Source of the DNA: Alphaproteobacteria bacterium | GTDB lineage: Bacteria; Pseudomonadota; Alphaproteobacteria; Sneathiellales; Sneathiellaceae | Assembly (NCBI GenBank): GCA_006226265.1 | Contig: SBHH01000065.1 | Location: 1 to 5,969 of the forward strand | DNA length: 5,969 nucleotides | Direction: 5' to 3' | Shown here: positions 1 to 5,969 of the stretch, in pieces | Position numbering within the stretch: the first letter of the stretch is position 1 | How the letters are laid out: every line of letters begins with the position of its first letter | The notes under the pieces: generated by a model | What the model was told of the DNA's origin: nothing | Database searches by the model: none | The model's input: only the letters and a program-made list of their open reading frames with translations | Position numbers and translations under genes: made by a program

Positions 1-312
1 TCCTCCAAGCCGGACAATGTCGGAGCCGCGGGCAATCGCCTCGCCCCCTTCCGGCGAAAGCGCCCAGGAGAAACGGACGAAGTCGCCATGACCATCCGGC
101 GTGGTGTCGAGCGAGAAGGCAAGGCCCGGGAAATGCTCCCGCGCCGTTTCGATCATTTGCGCGATGCCTTCATGGCCTTCGCCCTGCATCATCGGATCGC
201 GATAGACGGCATCGCTTGCCCATCCTTCCGCGAGCTTCTGCCGGCGGGAGACATTGTCGGCCTCGTTCCAGAGAGCGATGTAGTTTTCTGCGGTTTTCTG
301 TTGAATTGTCAT
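1..312 (-). CDS. SnoaL/NTF2-like fold protein, 3' part missing (left edge)
   Basis: I translated the open minus-strand frame from the ATG at 312 to the window edge: 104 residues with no stop, so the C-terminus lies outside. The protein starts MTIQQKTAENYIALWNEAD and continues with a DAVYRDPMMQGEGHEGI stretch (about residues 35-50) and a later FPGLAFSLDT segment. This pattern is typical of the SnoaL-like / nuclear transport factor 2 family, small cone-shaped alpha+beta proteins of about 110-150 residues. Members include polyketide cyclases, ketosteroid isomerases and many uncharacterised proteins, so the reaction cannot be assigned. No signal peptide is visible, so it is probably cytoplasmic. 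The start is supported by an AAAAGGAG ribosome binding site (322-329) nine bases upstream. It lies 35 bases downstream of the DUF1330 gene on the same strand and is probably co-transcribed with it. The fold assignment is fairly safe; the function is unknown. Confidence 0.8.
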   Translation of the reverse strand, partial: MTIQQKTAENYIALWNEADNVSRRQKLAEGWASDAVYRDPMMQGEGHEGIAQMIETAREHFPGLAFSLDTTPDGHGDFVRFSWALSPEGGEAIARGSDIVRLGG

Positions 313-347
313 ATTTTTATACTCCTTTTCTAAATTGACCAGTGAAG

Positions 348-683
348 TCAGGCAAAGGTGATCTTTTCAAGAATGCTGGCGGCGAGATAGTCATCGTCAC
401 AGCCCTTGATCAGGAAAACGACGCTCCTGCTGTTCTCCGTCCGGAGGCCAAGGATTTCCTTATAGGCGGGGGAGTTGTACCAGTCGCGCGCGGCCTCCCT
501 GTCCGGGAATTCGATGGCGACAAGATCGCCTTCCCATTCCCCTTCCAGCATCTCGGGCGCGCCGCCATGGATGCGGAACTTGCCGCCGAAGGGAGGCAGG
601 GTCGCATCAATCTTCTGGATATATTTGGCGATATCCGCGCCCCGGTTCAGATCTCTCAACCAGCCGATTGCGAATGCAGGCAT
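348..683 (-). CDS. DUF1330 family protein
   Basis: The 111-residue product starts MPAFAIGWLRDLN. It carries the hallmarks of the DUF1330 family (ferredoxin-like, dimeric alpha/beta-barrel type): IDATLPPFGGKFRIHGG (about residues 25-41), MLEGEWEGDLVAIEFPD (46-62), and DWYNSPAYKEILGLRTENS (67-85). Family members are about 95-110 residues long, so the gene is full length. The biochemical role of the family is not established; the fold is shared with small oxygenases and stress-response barrel proteins. Two in-frame ATGs compete. The one at 689 is only two bases from the AAGGAG site, whereas the one at 683 has eight bases of spacing, so I chose 683. The gene sits 96 bases downstream of the LysR gene and 35 bases upstream of the SnoaL-like gene, all on the minus strand. 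An LTTR-box-like dyad lies about 67 bases before its start. Confidence 0.88.
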   Translation of the reverse strand: MPAFAIGWLRDLNRGADIAKYIQKIDATLPPFGGKFRIHGGAPEMLEGEWEGDLVAIEFPDREAARDWYNSPAYKEILGLRTENSRSVVFLIKGCDDDYLAASILEKITFA

Positions 684-691
684 GTTCATCT

Positions 692-697
692 CTCCTT
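692..697 (-). promoter_or_regulatory. Ribosome binding site deciding the DUF1330 start
   Basis: On the minus strand this reads AAGGAG. It is two bases from the ATG at 689 but eight from the ATG at 683. The latter is normal spacing, so it favours initiation at the second Met. Confidence 0.75.
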
Positions 698-749
698 GAA
701 TGATCGCTGTCGATAAGGGGAGAATAAGCCGCCAAAGAGAGGGGAAACA

Positions 750-766
750 ATTACATGGGAGGTAAT
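750..766. promoter_or_regulatory. LTTR-box-like dyad (ATTAC-N7-GTAAT), candidate operator
   Basis: The sequence is a perfect 5-bp inverted repeat, ATTAC, seven bases, GTAAT. It contains the T-N11-A core format known for LysR-type regulator binding sites. It lies in the 96-base gap between the LysR stop and the DUF1330 start, about 67 bases before that start. A possible but weak minus-strand promoter, TTGTTT (750-745), 18 bases, TATTCT (726-721), would put the dyad on or beside the -35 element. That the neighbouring LysR protein binds here is inference from position and symmetry. I did not find a second copy of the exact dyad in the LysR/sulfatase gap. Confidence 0.45.
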
Positions 767-779
767 GCGGCCCGGAAAT

Positions 780-1748
780 TCATGCCGTAAGCGGAAAAAT
801 AATATTCGCCGTTTCCGGGAGGGAAAGCGGGGCCATCTCCGCTTGCTGAGCGAGGATCCAGTCATAGATCTGGTCGAGCCCTTTGGAGCCAAGCCGGGGA
901 TTGCGCGAAATGACATACCCCCGCCCGCTTTCCACCACATCGGTCGTTGCAGGCACAAGCCGGTTATCGGCGAGGAACTCGTCGATCAGGCCGATCCATC
1001 CCAAGGCAATGCCCTGCCCGTCCAGCGCCGCATGGATGACAAGATCATAATTGCTGAGGCTCGTGAACTGGCGCGTGCGTTCCCCCTTGATTTTAAGCGC
1101 GGCAAACCAGCTCTGCCAGGTATGCCAGGGCGCCGCCATAGGCCCCGAAAGACTAAGAAGCGGCTGGTCCAGAAGTTCGGTTGCCGACAAAACTGGCCCA
1201 TTCTCGGCCAGAAATTCCGGGCTGCAGACGGCGATCACCTTTTCCTTGAAAAGGAGCGTATCGTCATTTGCCTCGTCGATGTCGTTTAGATGAATAATGA
1301 GATCGCAGTCTTCGCCAGCCGCCTCAACAGGGGTCTGGGAGGTGAGAATCTGGATATCGATCTCATCAAACTCCTCGCGCAACTGACCTAGTTTAGGTAG
1401 CATCCAGAAGGAGGCAAAAGCGAAATCGAGCGATAGTCGCACCTGCTGCTTGCTTTTTCGCCGGACGAGGGAGGCAACCACTTCCGCCATCTGCTCCATT
1501 GCCGGTCGGATGATGATGAGGAGCCGCTTGCCGTCATTGGTGAGGCGAACGCCACGATGCTCCCGACGGAAGAGGACGATGCCGAGATCTGTCTCAAGGC
1601 CCTTGATCCGCTGGCTGATGGCCGATTGCGAGACGCCGAGTGCAGCGGCCGCATTGGTGAAATTCCCATGCCGCGCGACAAGGTCGAAAGCGCAAAGTTC
1701 CGACAGGTGGGAACTCAGGTATCTATAAGTATTATTAATGCCATCCAT
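780..1748 (-). CDS. LysR-type transcriptional regulator, likely regulator of the sulfatase cluster
   Basis: The 322-residue product has the full LysR layout. An N-terminal winged helix-turn-helix (about residues 16-75) has the segments FTNAAAALGVSQSAISQRIK and LETDLGIVLFRREHRGVRLT. A linker helix follows (about 73-98), then a C-terminal effector-binding domain (about 104-310) beginning RLSLDFAFASFWMLPKLGQL. The FASFW-LPKL and LTSQ segments recall the GcvA-like branch that includes regulators found beside choline sulfatase genes; that closer placement is from memory. The protein is a cytoplasmic DNA-binding regulator; its effector is unknown, possibly the sulfate ester or its product. It is divergent from the sulfatase with 82 bases between starts, a classic LysR arrangement suggesting it controls that operon and itself. 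An upstream in-frame ATG at 1772 would add eight residues. It abuts the AGGAG with no spacing and falls where transcription probably begins, so I prefer 1748, which has AGGGG ten bases upstream. Confidence 0.9.
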   Translation of the reverse strand: MDGINNTYRYLSSHLSELCAFDLVARHGNFTNAAAALGVSQSAISQRIKGLETDLGIVLFRREHRGVRLTNDGKRLLIIIRPAMEQMAEVVASLVRRKSKQQVRLSLDFAFASFWMLPKLGQLREEFDEIDIQILTSQTPVEAAGEDCDLIIHLNDIDEANDDTLLFKEKVIAVCSPEFLAENGPVLSATELLDQPLLSLSGPMAAPWHTWQSWFAALKIKGERTRQFTSLSNYDLVIHAALDGQGIALGWIGLIDEFLADNRLVPATTDVVESGRGYVISRNPRLGSKGLDQIYDWILAQQAEMAPLSLPETANIIFPLTA

Positions 1749-1751
1749 TAC

Positions 1752-1782
1752 TAAATAGCCCCTACAAGACATCTCCTATTTA
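1752..1782. promoter_or_regulatory. Inverted repeat in the divergent regulator/sulfatase region
   Basis: Perfect 7-bp arms, TAAATAG (1752-1758) and CTATTTA (1776-1782), are separated by 17 bases. The right arm covers the proposed -10 element of the LysR promoter and the left arm touches the LysR start region. A second, shorter dyad, TAATG-N5-CATTA (1736-1750), spans the LysR start codon. Binding here by the LysR protein would fit autorepression together with control of the divergent sulfatase operon. The arms are AT-rich and the gap is short, so chance symmetry is possible. Confidence 0.35.
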
Positions 1783-1805
1783 CCATACTAATGTCAGCTT
1801 ATCAA
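1777..1805 (-). promoter_or_regulatory. Putative sigma-70-type promoter of the LysR gene
   Basis: Read on the minus strand, a -35 of TTGATA (1805-1800) is followed after 17 bases by TAAATA (1782-1777), preceded by TGG as in an extended -10. The -35 matches the consensus at five of six positions and the -10 only at three. Transcription would begin near 1768-1772, which supports translation from the ATG at 1748 rather than the one at 1772. No equally good promoter was found for the sulfatase direction in the same gap. Confidence 0.35.
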
Positions 1806-1830
1806 AAGAACCTAATAACAGAGAGCCGAA

Positions 1831-3342
1831 GTGGCCAAACAACCAAATATTCTTGTCATTATGGCCGACCAGCTCGCGCCGCAATTCCTGCCCTGTTACG
1901 GGCATCCTCTTGTCAAGGCGCCGACAATCGCCCGGCTCGCAGAAGAAGGCGTTATCTTCGATGCCGCCTATACCAACTCCCCGCTTTGCGCGCCGTCGCG
2001 CTTCATCATGATGAGCGGTCGGCTGCCCTCCAAAATCGCGGCGTGGGACAATGCGGTCGAATTTTCCTCCGAAGTGCCAACATTTGCCCATTATCTGGCG
2101 GCGGAGGGATATGAGACCTGCCTGAGCGGCAAGATGCATTTCGTCGGCGCCGATCAGTTGCATGGTTATTCCACGCGTCTTACCACCGATGTCTATCCGT
2201 CCGACTTCACCTGGCACCCCGAATGGGACCGGCCCGAGGAACGGCTCGACTGGTTCCATAATATGGAAGTGGTGACGAAGGCAGGGCCTTGCGTCCGGTC
2301 CATGTATCTCGACTATGACGACGAGGCAGTCTTCAAGGCGAAGCGCTACCTCTTCGAACAGGCGAAACAGGGCAACGAGAAACCCTTCATGCTGACCCTG
2401 TCGATGATCCAGCCGCATGATCCCTACCTCTGCCGGCAGGATAAATGGGATTTATACGAGGATGTTGACATCGACCTGCCGAAAGTTTCTTATGGGTCGG
2501 TCGCACAAGACCCTCATTCTGCAAATCTCCGCTATGGATATGGCGCCAGCGATATCGAATTGAGCGACGAGATGGTCCGGAATGCGCGGCGTGCCTACTA
2601 TGGGTCGATCGGCGATATCGACGAAAAGGTCGCGGACGTCCTGACCGCTCTGGAAGAAGCGGGACTTGCGGATGACACGATTGTCATCGTGACGGCCGAC
2701 CATGGCGATATGCTGGGGGAGCGCGGGATGTGGTTCAAGATGAGCTACTTTGAAAATTCCTGCCGGGTGCCGCTGATTGTTCATGCACCGAAAATGTTCT
2801 CGCCCCGCCGGGTAAAGGAAGCGGTTTCACTGGTCGATTTCCTGCCGACGCTCGTAGAAATGGCGCGCGACGGCAAGGCGGCCGATTATGCAACGCCGAT
2901 CGAGGGGCGCTCGCTTCTGCCGCATCTCTCGTCCGGCTCCGGCCATGACGAGGCTATCGGAGAATATTTCGGCGAAGGTTCCGCCTCGCCGATTTTCATG
3001 ATCCGGCGCGGGAACAAGAAAATAATCAATGTGCATGGGAGTACCGTTCAATATTTTAACCTGTCCGAAGACGAAAATGAAATCAACGATCTGTCGGAAA
3101 ATCCGGCGCATTCCGGAGAAGTCGGGAAACTTCTGACGGAAATCGACGGCAAATACGATGTCGCCGCCTTGACAGAAGCGGTTCTGGAAAGCCAGCGGCG
3201 GCGAAAGTTTTTAAAGAACGTCATGCGCGAGCAGGGGATCGTCTGGGATTACAGCCCCGATGAAAATGCCGCCCGCACATATGTTCGTAACACGATGCCG
3301 ATATATGAGCTTGAGAAAATGTCTCGTTTTCCACAGGTTTGA
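1831..3342 (+). CDS. betC: Choline-sulfatase-type sulfatase (BetC-like)
   Basis: This is a 503-residue type I sulfatase of the alkaline phosphatase superfamily, matching the length of BetC (about 510). BetC hydrolyses choline-O-sulfate to choline and sulfate, feeding glycine betaine synthesis or C, N and S supply. Visible active-site elements are metal-ligand D13 in ILVIMADQ; the formylglycine motif C53-A-P-S-R57; K101 and H103 in GKMHF; H196 in QPHDPY; D290-H291 in TADHGD; and K303 in WFKMSYFENS. BetC-like hallmarks include LTTDVYPSDFTW (118-128) and the C-terminal tail WDYSP...TYVRN...RFPQV (472-503), which in this subfamily contributes to assembly and the active site. There is no signal peptide, so it is cytoplasmic. 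It needs a formylglycine-generating enzyme, not encoded here. Translation starts at GTG: an in-frame TAA (1816-1818) lies just upstream, and the next Met (1861) would remove the D13 strand. The ribosome site is weak (GAGAG, 1821-1825). It probably heads an operon with the ABC importer 49 bases downstream. Substrate preference for choline sulfate is inferred from the subfamily. Confidence 0.85.
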   Translation: MAKQPNILVIMADQLAPQFLPCYGHPLVKAPTIARLAEEGVIFDAAYTNSPLCAPSRFIMMSGRLPSKIAAWDNAVEFSSEVPTFAHYLAAEGYETCLSGKMHFVGADQLHGYSTRLTTDVYPSDFTWHPEWDRPEERLDWFHNMEVVTKAGPCVRSMYLDYDDEAVFKAKRYLFEQAKQGNEKPFMLTLSMIQPHDPYLCRQDKWDLYEDVDIDLPKVSYGSVAQDPHSANLRYGYGASDIELSDEMVRNARRAYYGSIGDIDEKVADVLTALEEAGLADDTIVIVTADHGDMLGERGMWFKMSYFENSCRVPLIVHAPKMFSPRRVKEAVSLVDFLPTLVEMARDGKAADYATPIEGRSLLPHLSSGSGHDEAIGEYFGEGSASPIFMIRRGNKKIINVHGSTVQYFNLSEDENEINDLSENPAHSGEVGKLLTEIDGKYDVAALTEAVLESQRRRKFLKNVMREQGIVWDYSPDENAARTYVRNTMPIYELEKMSRFPQV

Positions 3343-3378
3343 GGCATTTCAACGACTTAAAGACACCTAATACAACTC

Positions 3379-3385
3379 GGGGAGA
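3379..3385 (+). promoter_or_regulatory. Ribosome binding site of the binding-protein gene
   Basis: GGGGAGA, with its GGAG core seven bases before the ATG at 3392. It favours this start over the internal ATG at 3437 (Met16), which would leave Arg-Arg two residues from the N-terminus. Confidence 0.75.
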
Positions 3386-3391
3386 GATGTC

Positions 3392-4981
3392 ATGTCCTTA
3401 GAAGAACACCTTAAGAATATTTTGAAGCAGGAAAGTATGAACCGGCGCCATTTCATGGGAATGGCTGCGGCGCTTGGCGCGTCCAGCGCCCTCGCCTCTT
3501 CGGTTTTTGCCTCCTCCGCTTTTGCGGCCACGCCGAAACAGGGCGGCCATTTCAAGATCGGCATGAGCCAGGGCTCCACCACCGACTCGCTTGATCCCGC
3601 AACCACGCTTCACACCGGCACGCAGATTGTCAACCACGCGCTCTATAACTACCTTACCGAAGTGAACGGTAAGGGCGAACTGATCGGCGAACTCGCCGAA
3701 AGCTGGGATGCAAGCCCGGACGCCAAGGTCTGGACCATGAAGCTTCGCAAAGACGTCACCTTCCATAACGGCAAGGCAATGACGGCGGAGGACGTTATCG
3801 CGTCGCTCAACCATCACCGGGGCAAGGATTCCAAATCGGCGGCCAAGCCGATTGTAGAGCCGATCACCGAGCTTGTTGCCGAAGGCGATCACGCCGTCAA
3901 AATCACCTTGTCCGGTGGCAATGCCGACTTCCCCTTCCTGATGTCCGACTATCATCTCGCCATCCTACCTTCCAAGGACGGCAAGATCGACCCGACGGCG
4001 GGCGTTGGCTCCGGCGCCTTCATCCTTGAAAAGCTCGATCCGGGCGTGAACATCAAGATGAAGCACAACCCGAACTACTGGAAGGAGGGCCGCGGCCATT
4101 TCGACAGCGTCGAGATTGTAGTGATCGCCGACGTTGCCGCGCGAACCAACGCGCTGACGACGGGCGCCGTCCATGCCATGGATCGTTGCGATCTTAAAAC
4201 CGTCCATCTTCTGAAGCGGGCCAAGGGCATCACGGTGACCAAGGCCGATGGCAACCAGCATTACACCCTGCCGATGAACTGCACCGTCGGTCCGTTCGAC
4301 AATGTCGATGTGCGCCTCGCGCTCAAATACGGCATCAATCGCGAGGAACTGGTGAAGACCATCCTGCATGGTTACGGCGCGGTCGGTAACGACCATCCGA
4401 TCGGTTCCTCCCAGCTTTACTTCAACAAGGAACTGGAGCAGCGGAAATATGATCCGGACAAGGCCAAGTTCCACCTGAAAAAGGCCGGCATGGACAACCT
4501 CAAGGTCAGTCTCTCCGCCTCTGACGCCGCCTTCTCGGGCGCCGTCGACAGCGCCGTTCTCTATAAGGAAAGTGCGGCCAAGGGCGGGATCGACATCAAT
4601 GTCAACCGCGTACCCGCAGACGGTTACTGGTCCAACGTCTGGATGAAGGACGCCTGGTGCATGAGCTATTGGGGTGGCCGTCCGACGGAAGACTGGATGT
4701 TCAGCCAGGCCTATGCCGCCGATGCGAAATGGAACGAAAGCTACTGGAAGAACGACAAGTTCAACAAGCTTCTCCTCGCCGCCCGGGCCGAGCTCGACAC
4801 CTCCAAGCGTCGCCAGATGTATGGCGAAATGCAGGAACTGGTGCGCGATGATGGCGGTTCCGTCATTCCGATGTTCGCATCCTACGTCGGTGCGCTTTCG
4901 GACAAGGTCGGCCACGACCAGATCGCGGCCAACTGGGATCTCGACGGCCTCCGCTGCCTTGAACGCTGGTGGCTGGTGTAA
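3392..4981 (+). CDS. ABC importer solute-binding protein, family 5 (Dpp/Opp/Nik type), Tat-exported
   Basis: The 529-residue periplasmic receptor captures the ligand and delivers it to the membrane permeases. The N-terminus carries a twin-arginine signal: a 17-residue n-region, then NRRHFMG (17-23), an Ala/Ser-rich hydrophobic stretch (24-44), and a likely cleavage site after AFA (43-45). The mature part has the family-5 hallmarks: LAESWDASPD...WTMKLRKDVTFHNGKAMTAEDV (about 101-135), GSGAFILEKLDPGV (207-219), HNPNYWKEG (225-233) and VDVRLALKYGINREELV (305-321). Length is normal for the family. Family members bind oligopeptides, nickel chelates, opines, glutathione and other compounds, so sequence class does not fix the ligand. 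Its place between a cytoplasmic choline-sulfatase-like enzyme and permease genes suggests that it binds the sulfatase substrate; this is inference. It ends 21 bases before the permease gene. Confidence 0.92.
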   Translation: MSLEEHLKNILKQESMNRRHFMGMAAALGASSALASSVFASSAFAATPKQGGHFKIGMSQGSTTDSLDPATTLHTGTQIVNHALYNYLTEVNGKGELIGELAESWDASPDAKVWTMKLRKDVTFHNGKAMTAEDVIASLNHHRGKDSKSAAKPIVEPITELVAEGDHAVKITLSGGNADFPFLMSDYHLAILPSKDGKIDPTAGVGSGAFILEKLDPGVNIKMKHNPNYWKEGRGHFDSVEIVVIADVAARTNALTTGAVHAMDRCDLKTVHLLKRAKGITVTKADGNQHYTLPMNCTVGPFDNVDVRLALKYGINREELVKTILHGYGAVGNDHPIGSSQLYFNKELEQRKYDPDKAKFHLKKAGMDNLKVSLSASDAAFSGAVDSAVLYKESAAKGGIDINVNRVPADGYWSNVWMKDAWCMSYWGGRPTEDWMFSQAYAADAKWNESYWKNDKFNKLLLAARAELDTSKRRQMYGEMQELVRDDGGSVIPMFASYVGALSDKVGHDQIAANWDLDGLRCLERWWLV

Positions 4982-5002
4982 CCGGCACCGACGGCTAGTC
5001 CC

Positions 5003-5959
5003 ATGCAAGATATCCTGAAGATGATCGCCCAGAGACTAGGTCTGGGCCTCATCGTCCTCTTCATCGTCTCGCTGATCATTTTCCTTGGCGTTGAACTTCT
5101 CCCCGGGGACCTGGCCCAGGCTATGCTGGGCCAGCAGGCCACTCCGGAAACCCTGGCAGCTTTCCGAAAGGAGCTACATCTCGATCTGCCAATGCATATC
5201 CGTTATATGAACTGGCTGATCGGGATGCTGCATGGCGACTTCGGCAAATCCCTTGCCAATGGCCGCCAGATTTCCGAACTGATCGGCATCCGACTTGAGA
5301 ACACCCTGTTCCTTGCCTCCGTCACCGCCATGATCGCGGTGCCGCTTTCCCTCACCCTCGGCATTCTGGCTGCAATGTACCGGAACAGTCTTTATGACCG
5401 CACGATCAATGTGCTGACGCTGTCCTCGATCTCCTTCCCGGAGTTCTTCATCGCCTATATCCTGATCTTCGTCTTTTCGATCCAGCTTGGCTGGATGCCA
5501 AGCCTGTCGAACGTGAGCGAGGCAACACCCTTTGGCCAGCGCCTGTTCCTGACGCTGATGCCCGCCGTCACCCTCACCCTCGTCGTGATGGCGCATATGA
5601 TGCGGATGACGCGGGCGGCAATCATCAACCTGCTCGCCTCCTCCTATATCGAGATGGCGAACTTGAAAGGCCTGTCGCGGGCGCGGGTGATCCTCCGCCA
5701 TGCCCTTCCGAACGCCCTTGCGCCGATCATTAATGTAGTGGTCATCAACCTCGCCTATCTCATCGTCGGCGTGGTAATTGTCGAGGTGGTCTTCGTCTAT
5801 CCGGGCCTTGGCCAGTTGATCGTCGATTCCGTGCAGAAGCGCGACATTCCCGTCGTGCAGGCCTGTTCGCTGATTTTCGCCGCGACTTATATCGTGCTGA
5901 ACCTCACGGCCGATATCCTGTCGATTGTCACCAACCCCAGACTGTTGCATCCGAAATGA
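5003..5959 (+). CDS. ABC importer permease, DppB/OppB family
   Basis: The 318-residue inner-membrane permease subunit normally pairs with a DppC-type partner and ATPases to pump ligand from the binding protein into the cytoplasm. The N-terminal MIAQRLGLGLIVLFIVSLIIF is the usual first helix with its RR/RL preface. It is followed by the periplasmic segment LLPGDLAQAMLGQQATPE (about 32-49) and HLDLPMHIRYMNWLIGMLHGDFGKSL (59-84). Six hydrophobic helices are apparent, at about 11-30, 102-125, 137-162, 183-204, 240-262 and 284-308. The EAA loop that docks the ATPase is SSYIEMANLKGLSRARVILRHALPN (213-237), with the conserved Gly at 223. Length is typical (about 305-340). No strong Shine-Dalgarno precedes the ATG, so translation may depend on coupling to the binding-protein gene 21 bases upstream. 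Its stop codon overlaps the next start. Confidence 0.93.
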   Translation: MQDILKMIAQRLGLGLIVLFIVSLIIFLGVELLPGDLAQAMLGQQATPETLAAFRKELHLDLPMHIRYMNWLIGMLHGDFGKSLANGRQISELIGIRLENTLFLASVTAMIAVPLSLTLGILAAMYRNSLYDRTINVLTLSSISFPEFFIAYILIFVFSIQLGWMPSLSNVSEATPFGQRLFLTLMPAVTLTLVVMAHMMRMTRAAIINLLASSYIEMANLKGLSRARVILRHALPNALAPIINVVVINLAYLIVGVVIVEVVFVYPGLGQLIVDSVQKRDIPVVQACSLIFAATYIVLNLTADILSIVTNPRLLHPK

Positions 5960-5969
5960 CCGATCCCAC
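5956..5969 (+). CDS. Start of the next gene, probably the DppC-type permease (right edge)
   Basis: An ATG at 5956-5958 overlaps the TGA stop of the DppB-type permease as ATGA, the usual sign of translational coupling inside an operon. Only four full codons, M-T-D-P, are visible. In Dpp/Opp-type operons the next gene is normally the second permease, so this identity is from gene order, not sequence. Confidence 0.6.

Noticed and set aside
88..333. Plus-strand open frame (81 codons) at the left edge
   Set aside because: It is antisense to the SnoaL-like frame, which is continuously open to the edge, shows family motifs and has a strong ribosome site.
342..716. Plus-strand open frame (124 codons) opposite the DUF1330 gene
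   Set aside because: The DUF1330 protein on the other strand has clear family motifs and a good ribosome binding site; this frame has neither.
765..1289. Plus-strand open frame (174 codons) opposite the LysR gene
   Set aside because: Composition is dominated by Arg, Lys and Pro with no domain; the minus strand encodes an intact LysR regulator.
1780..2418. Minus-strand open frame (212 codons) across the sulfatase 5' part
   Set aside because: It is antisense to the sulfatase active-site region, shows no family resemblance, and would end inside the divergent regulatory gap.
3343..3391. Possible terminator or promoter between the sulfatase and the binding-protein gene
   Set aside because: No stem-loop with a T-run and no convincing -35/-10 pair was found in these 49 bases, so co-transcription is the simpler reading.
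4982..5002. Short CCG/CGG symmetry between the binding-protein and permease genes
   Set aside because: Three-base arms with no T-run are too weak for a terminator or a defined attenuating hairpin.
3965..5008. Long minus-strand open frame (347 codons) opposite the binding-protein gene
   Set aside because: It lies entirely antisense to a clear family-5 binding protein. Its translation is rich in His, Arg, Gly and Val with no recognisable domain, the usual shadow of a GC-rich coding strand.
5174..5950. Minus-strand open frame (258 codons) opposite the permease
   Set aside because: The translation is extremely rich in His, Asp, Gln and Arg, as expected from the complement of a hydrophobic membrane-protein gene, and the plus strand is clearly a DppB-type permease.

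Overview
The window is a compact, GC-leaning bacterial segment. It reads as an alphaproteobacterium, probably of the rhizobial / Hyphomicrobiales type. This is an inference from the codon style, a BetC-type choline sulfatase under a divergent LysR regulator, and a family-5 ABC importer with a Tat-exported binding protein. No RNA gene, insertion sequence, CRISPR array or replication origin was seen, and no gap without a gene exceeds 100 bases.

Layout, left half (minus strand, read right to left). A LysR-type regulator (1748-780) is followed by a DUF1330-family protein (683-348) and a SnoaL/NTF2-like protein (312-1) that runs off the left edge. The last two are 35 bases apart, each has a strong Shine-Dalgarno site, and they look like one operon. 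A perfect ATTAC-N7-GTAAT dyad (750-766), in the format bound by LysR-type regulators, sits just upstream of that pair.

Layout, right half (plus strand). Divergent from the regulator across 82 bases is a choline-sulfatase-type sulfatase (1831-3342, GTG start). It is followed by a Tat-exported family-5 (Dpp/Opp-type) solute-binding protein (3392-4981), a DppB-type permease (5003-5959), and the first codons of another gene (from 5956, ATGA overlap) that should be the partner DppC-type permease. The gaps are 49 and 21 bases and then a 4-base overlap, so this is very likely one transcription unit continuing past the right edge.

How the genes fit together. The sulfatase has no signal peptide, so it should act in the cytoplasm on an imported sulfate ester, most simply choline-O-sulfate, giving choline and sulfate. 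The co-transcribed importer is the natural candidate to bring the ester in, and the LysR protein the natural regulator of both directions. The unusual points are the pairing of a BetC-like sulfatase with a peptide/nickel-family importer rather than a choline-type (ChoXWV) importer, the absence of betA, betB and betI in the visible part, and the linked DUF1330/SnoaL pair. Together these leave open whether the true substrate is choline sulfate or a related sulfated compound.
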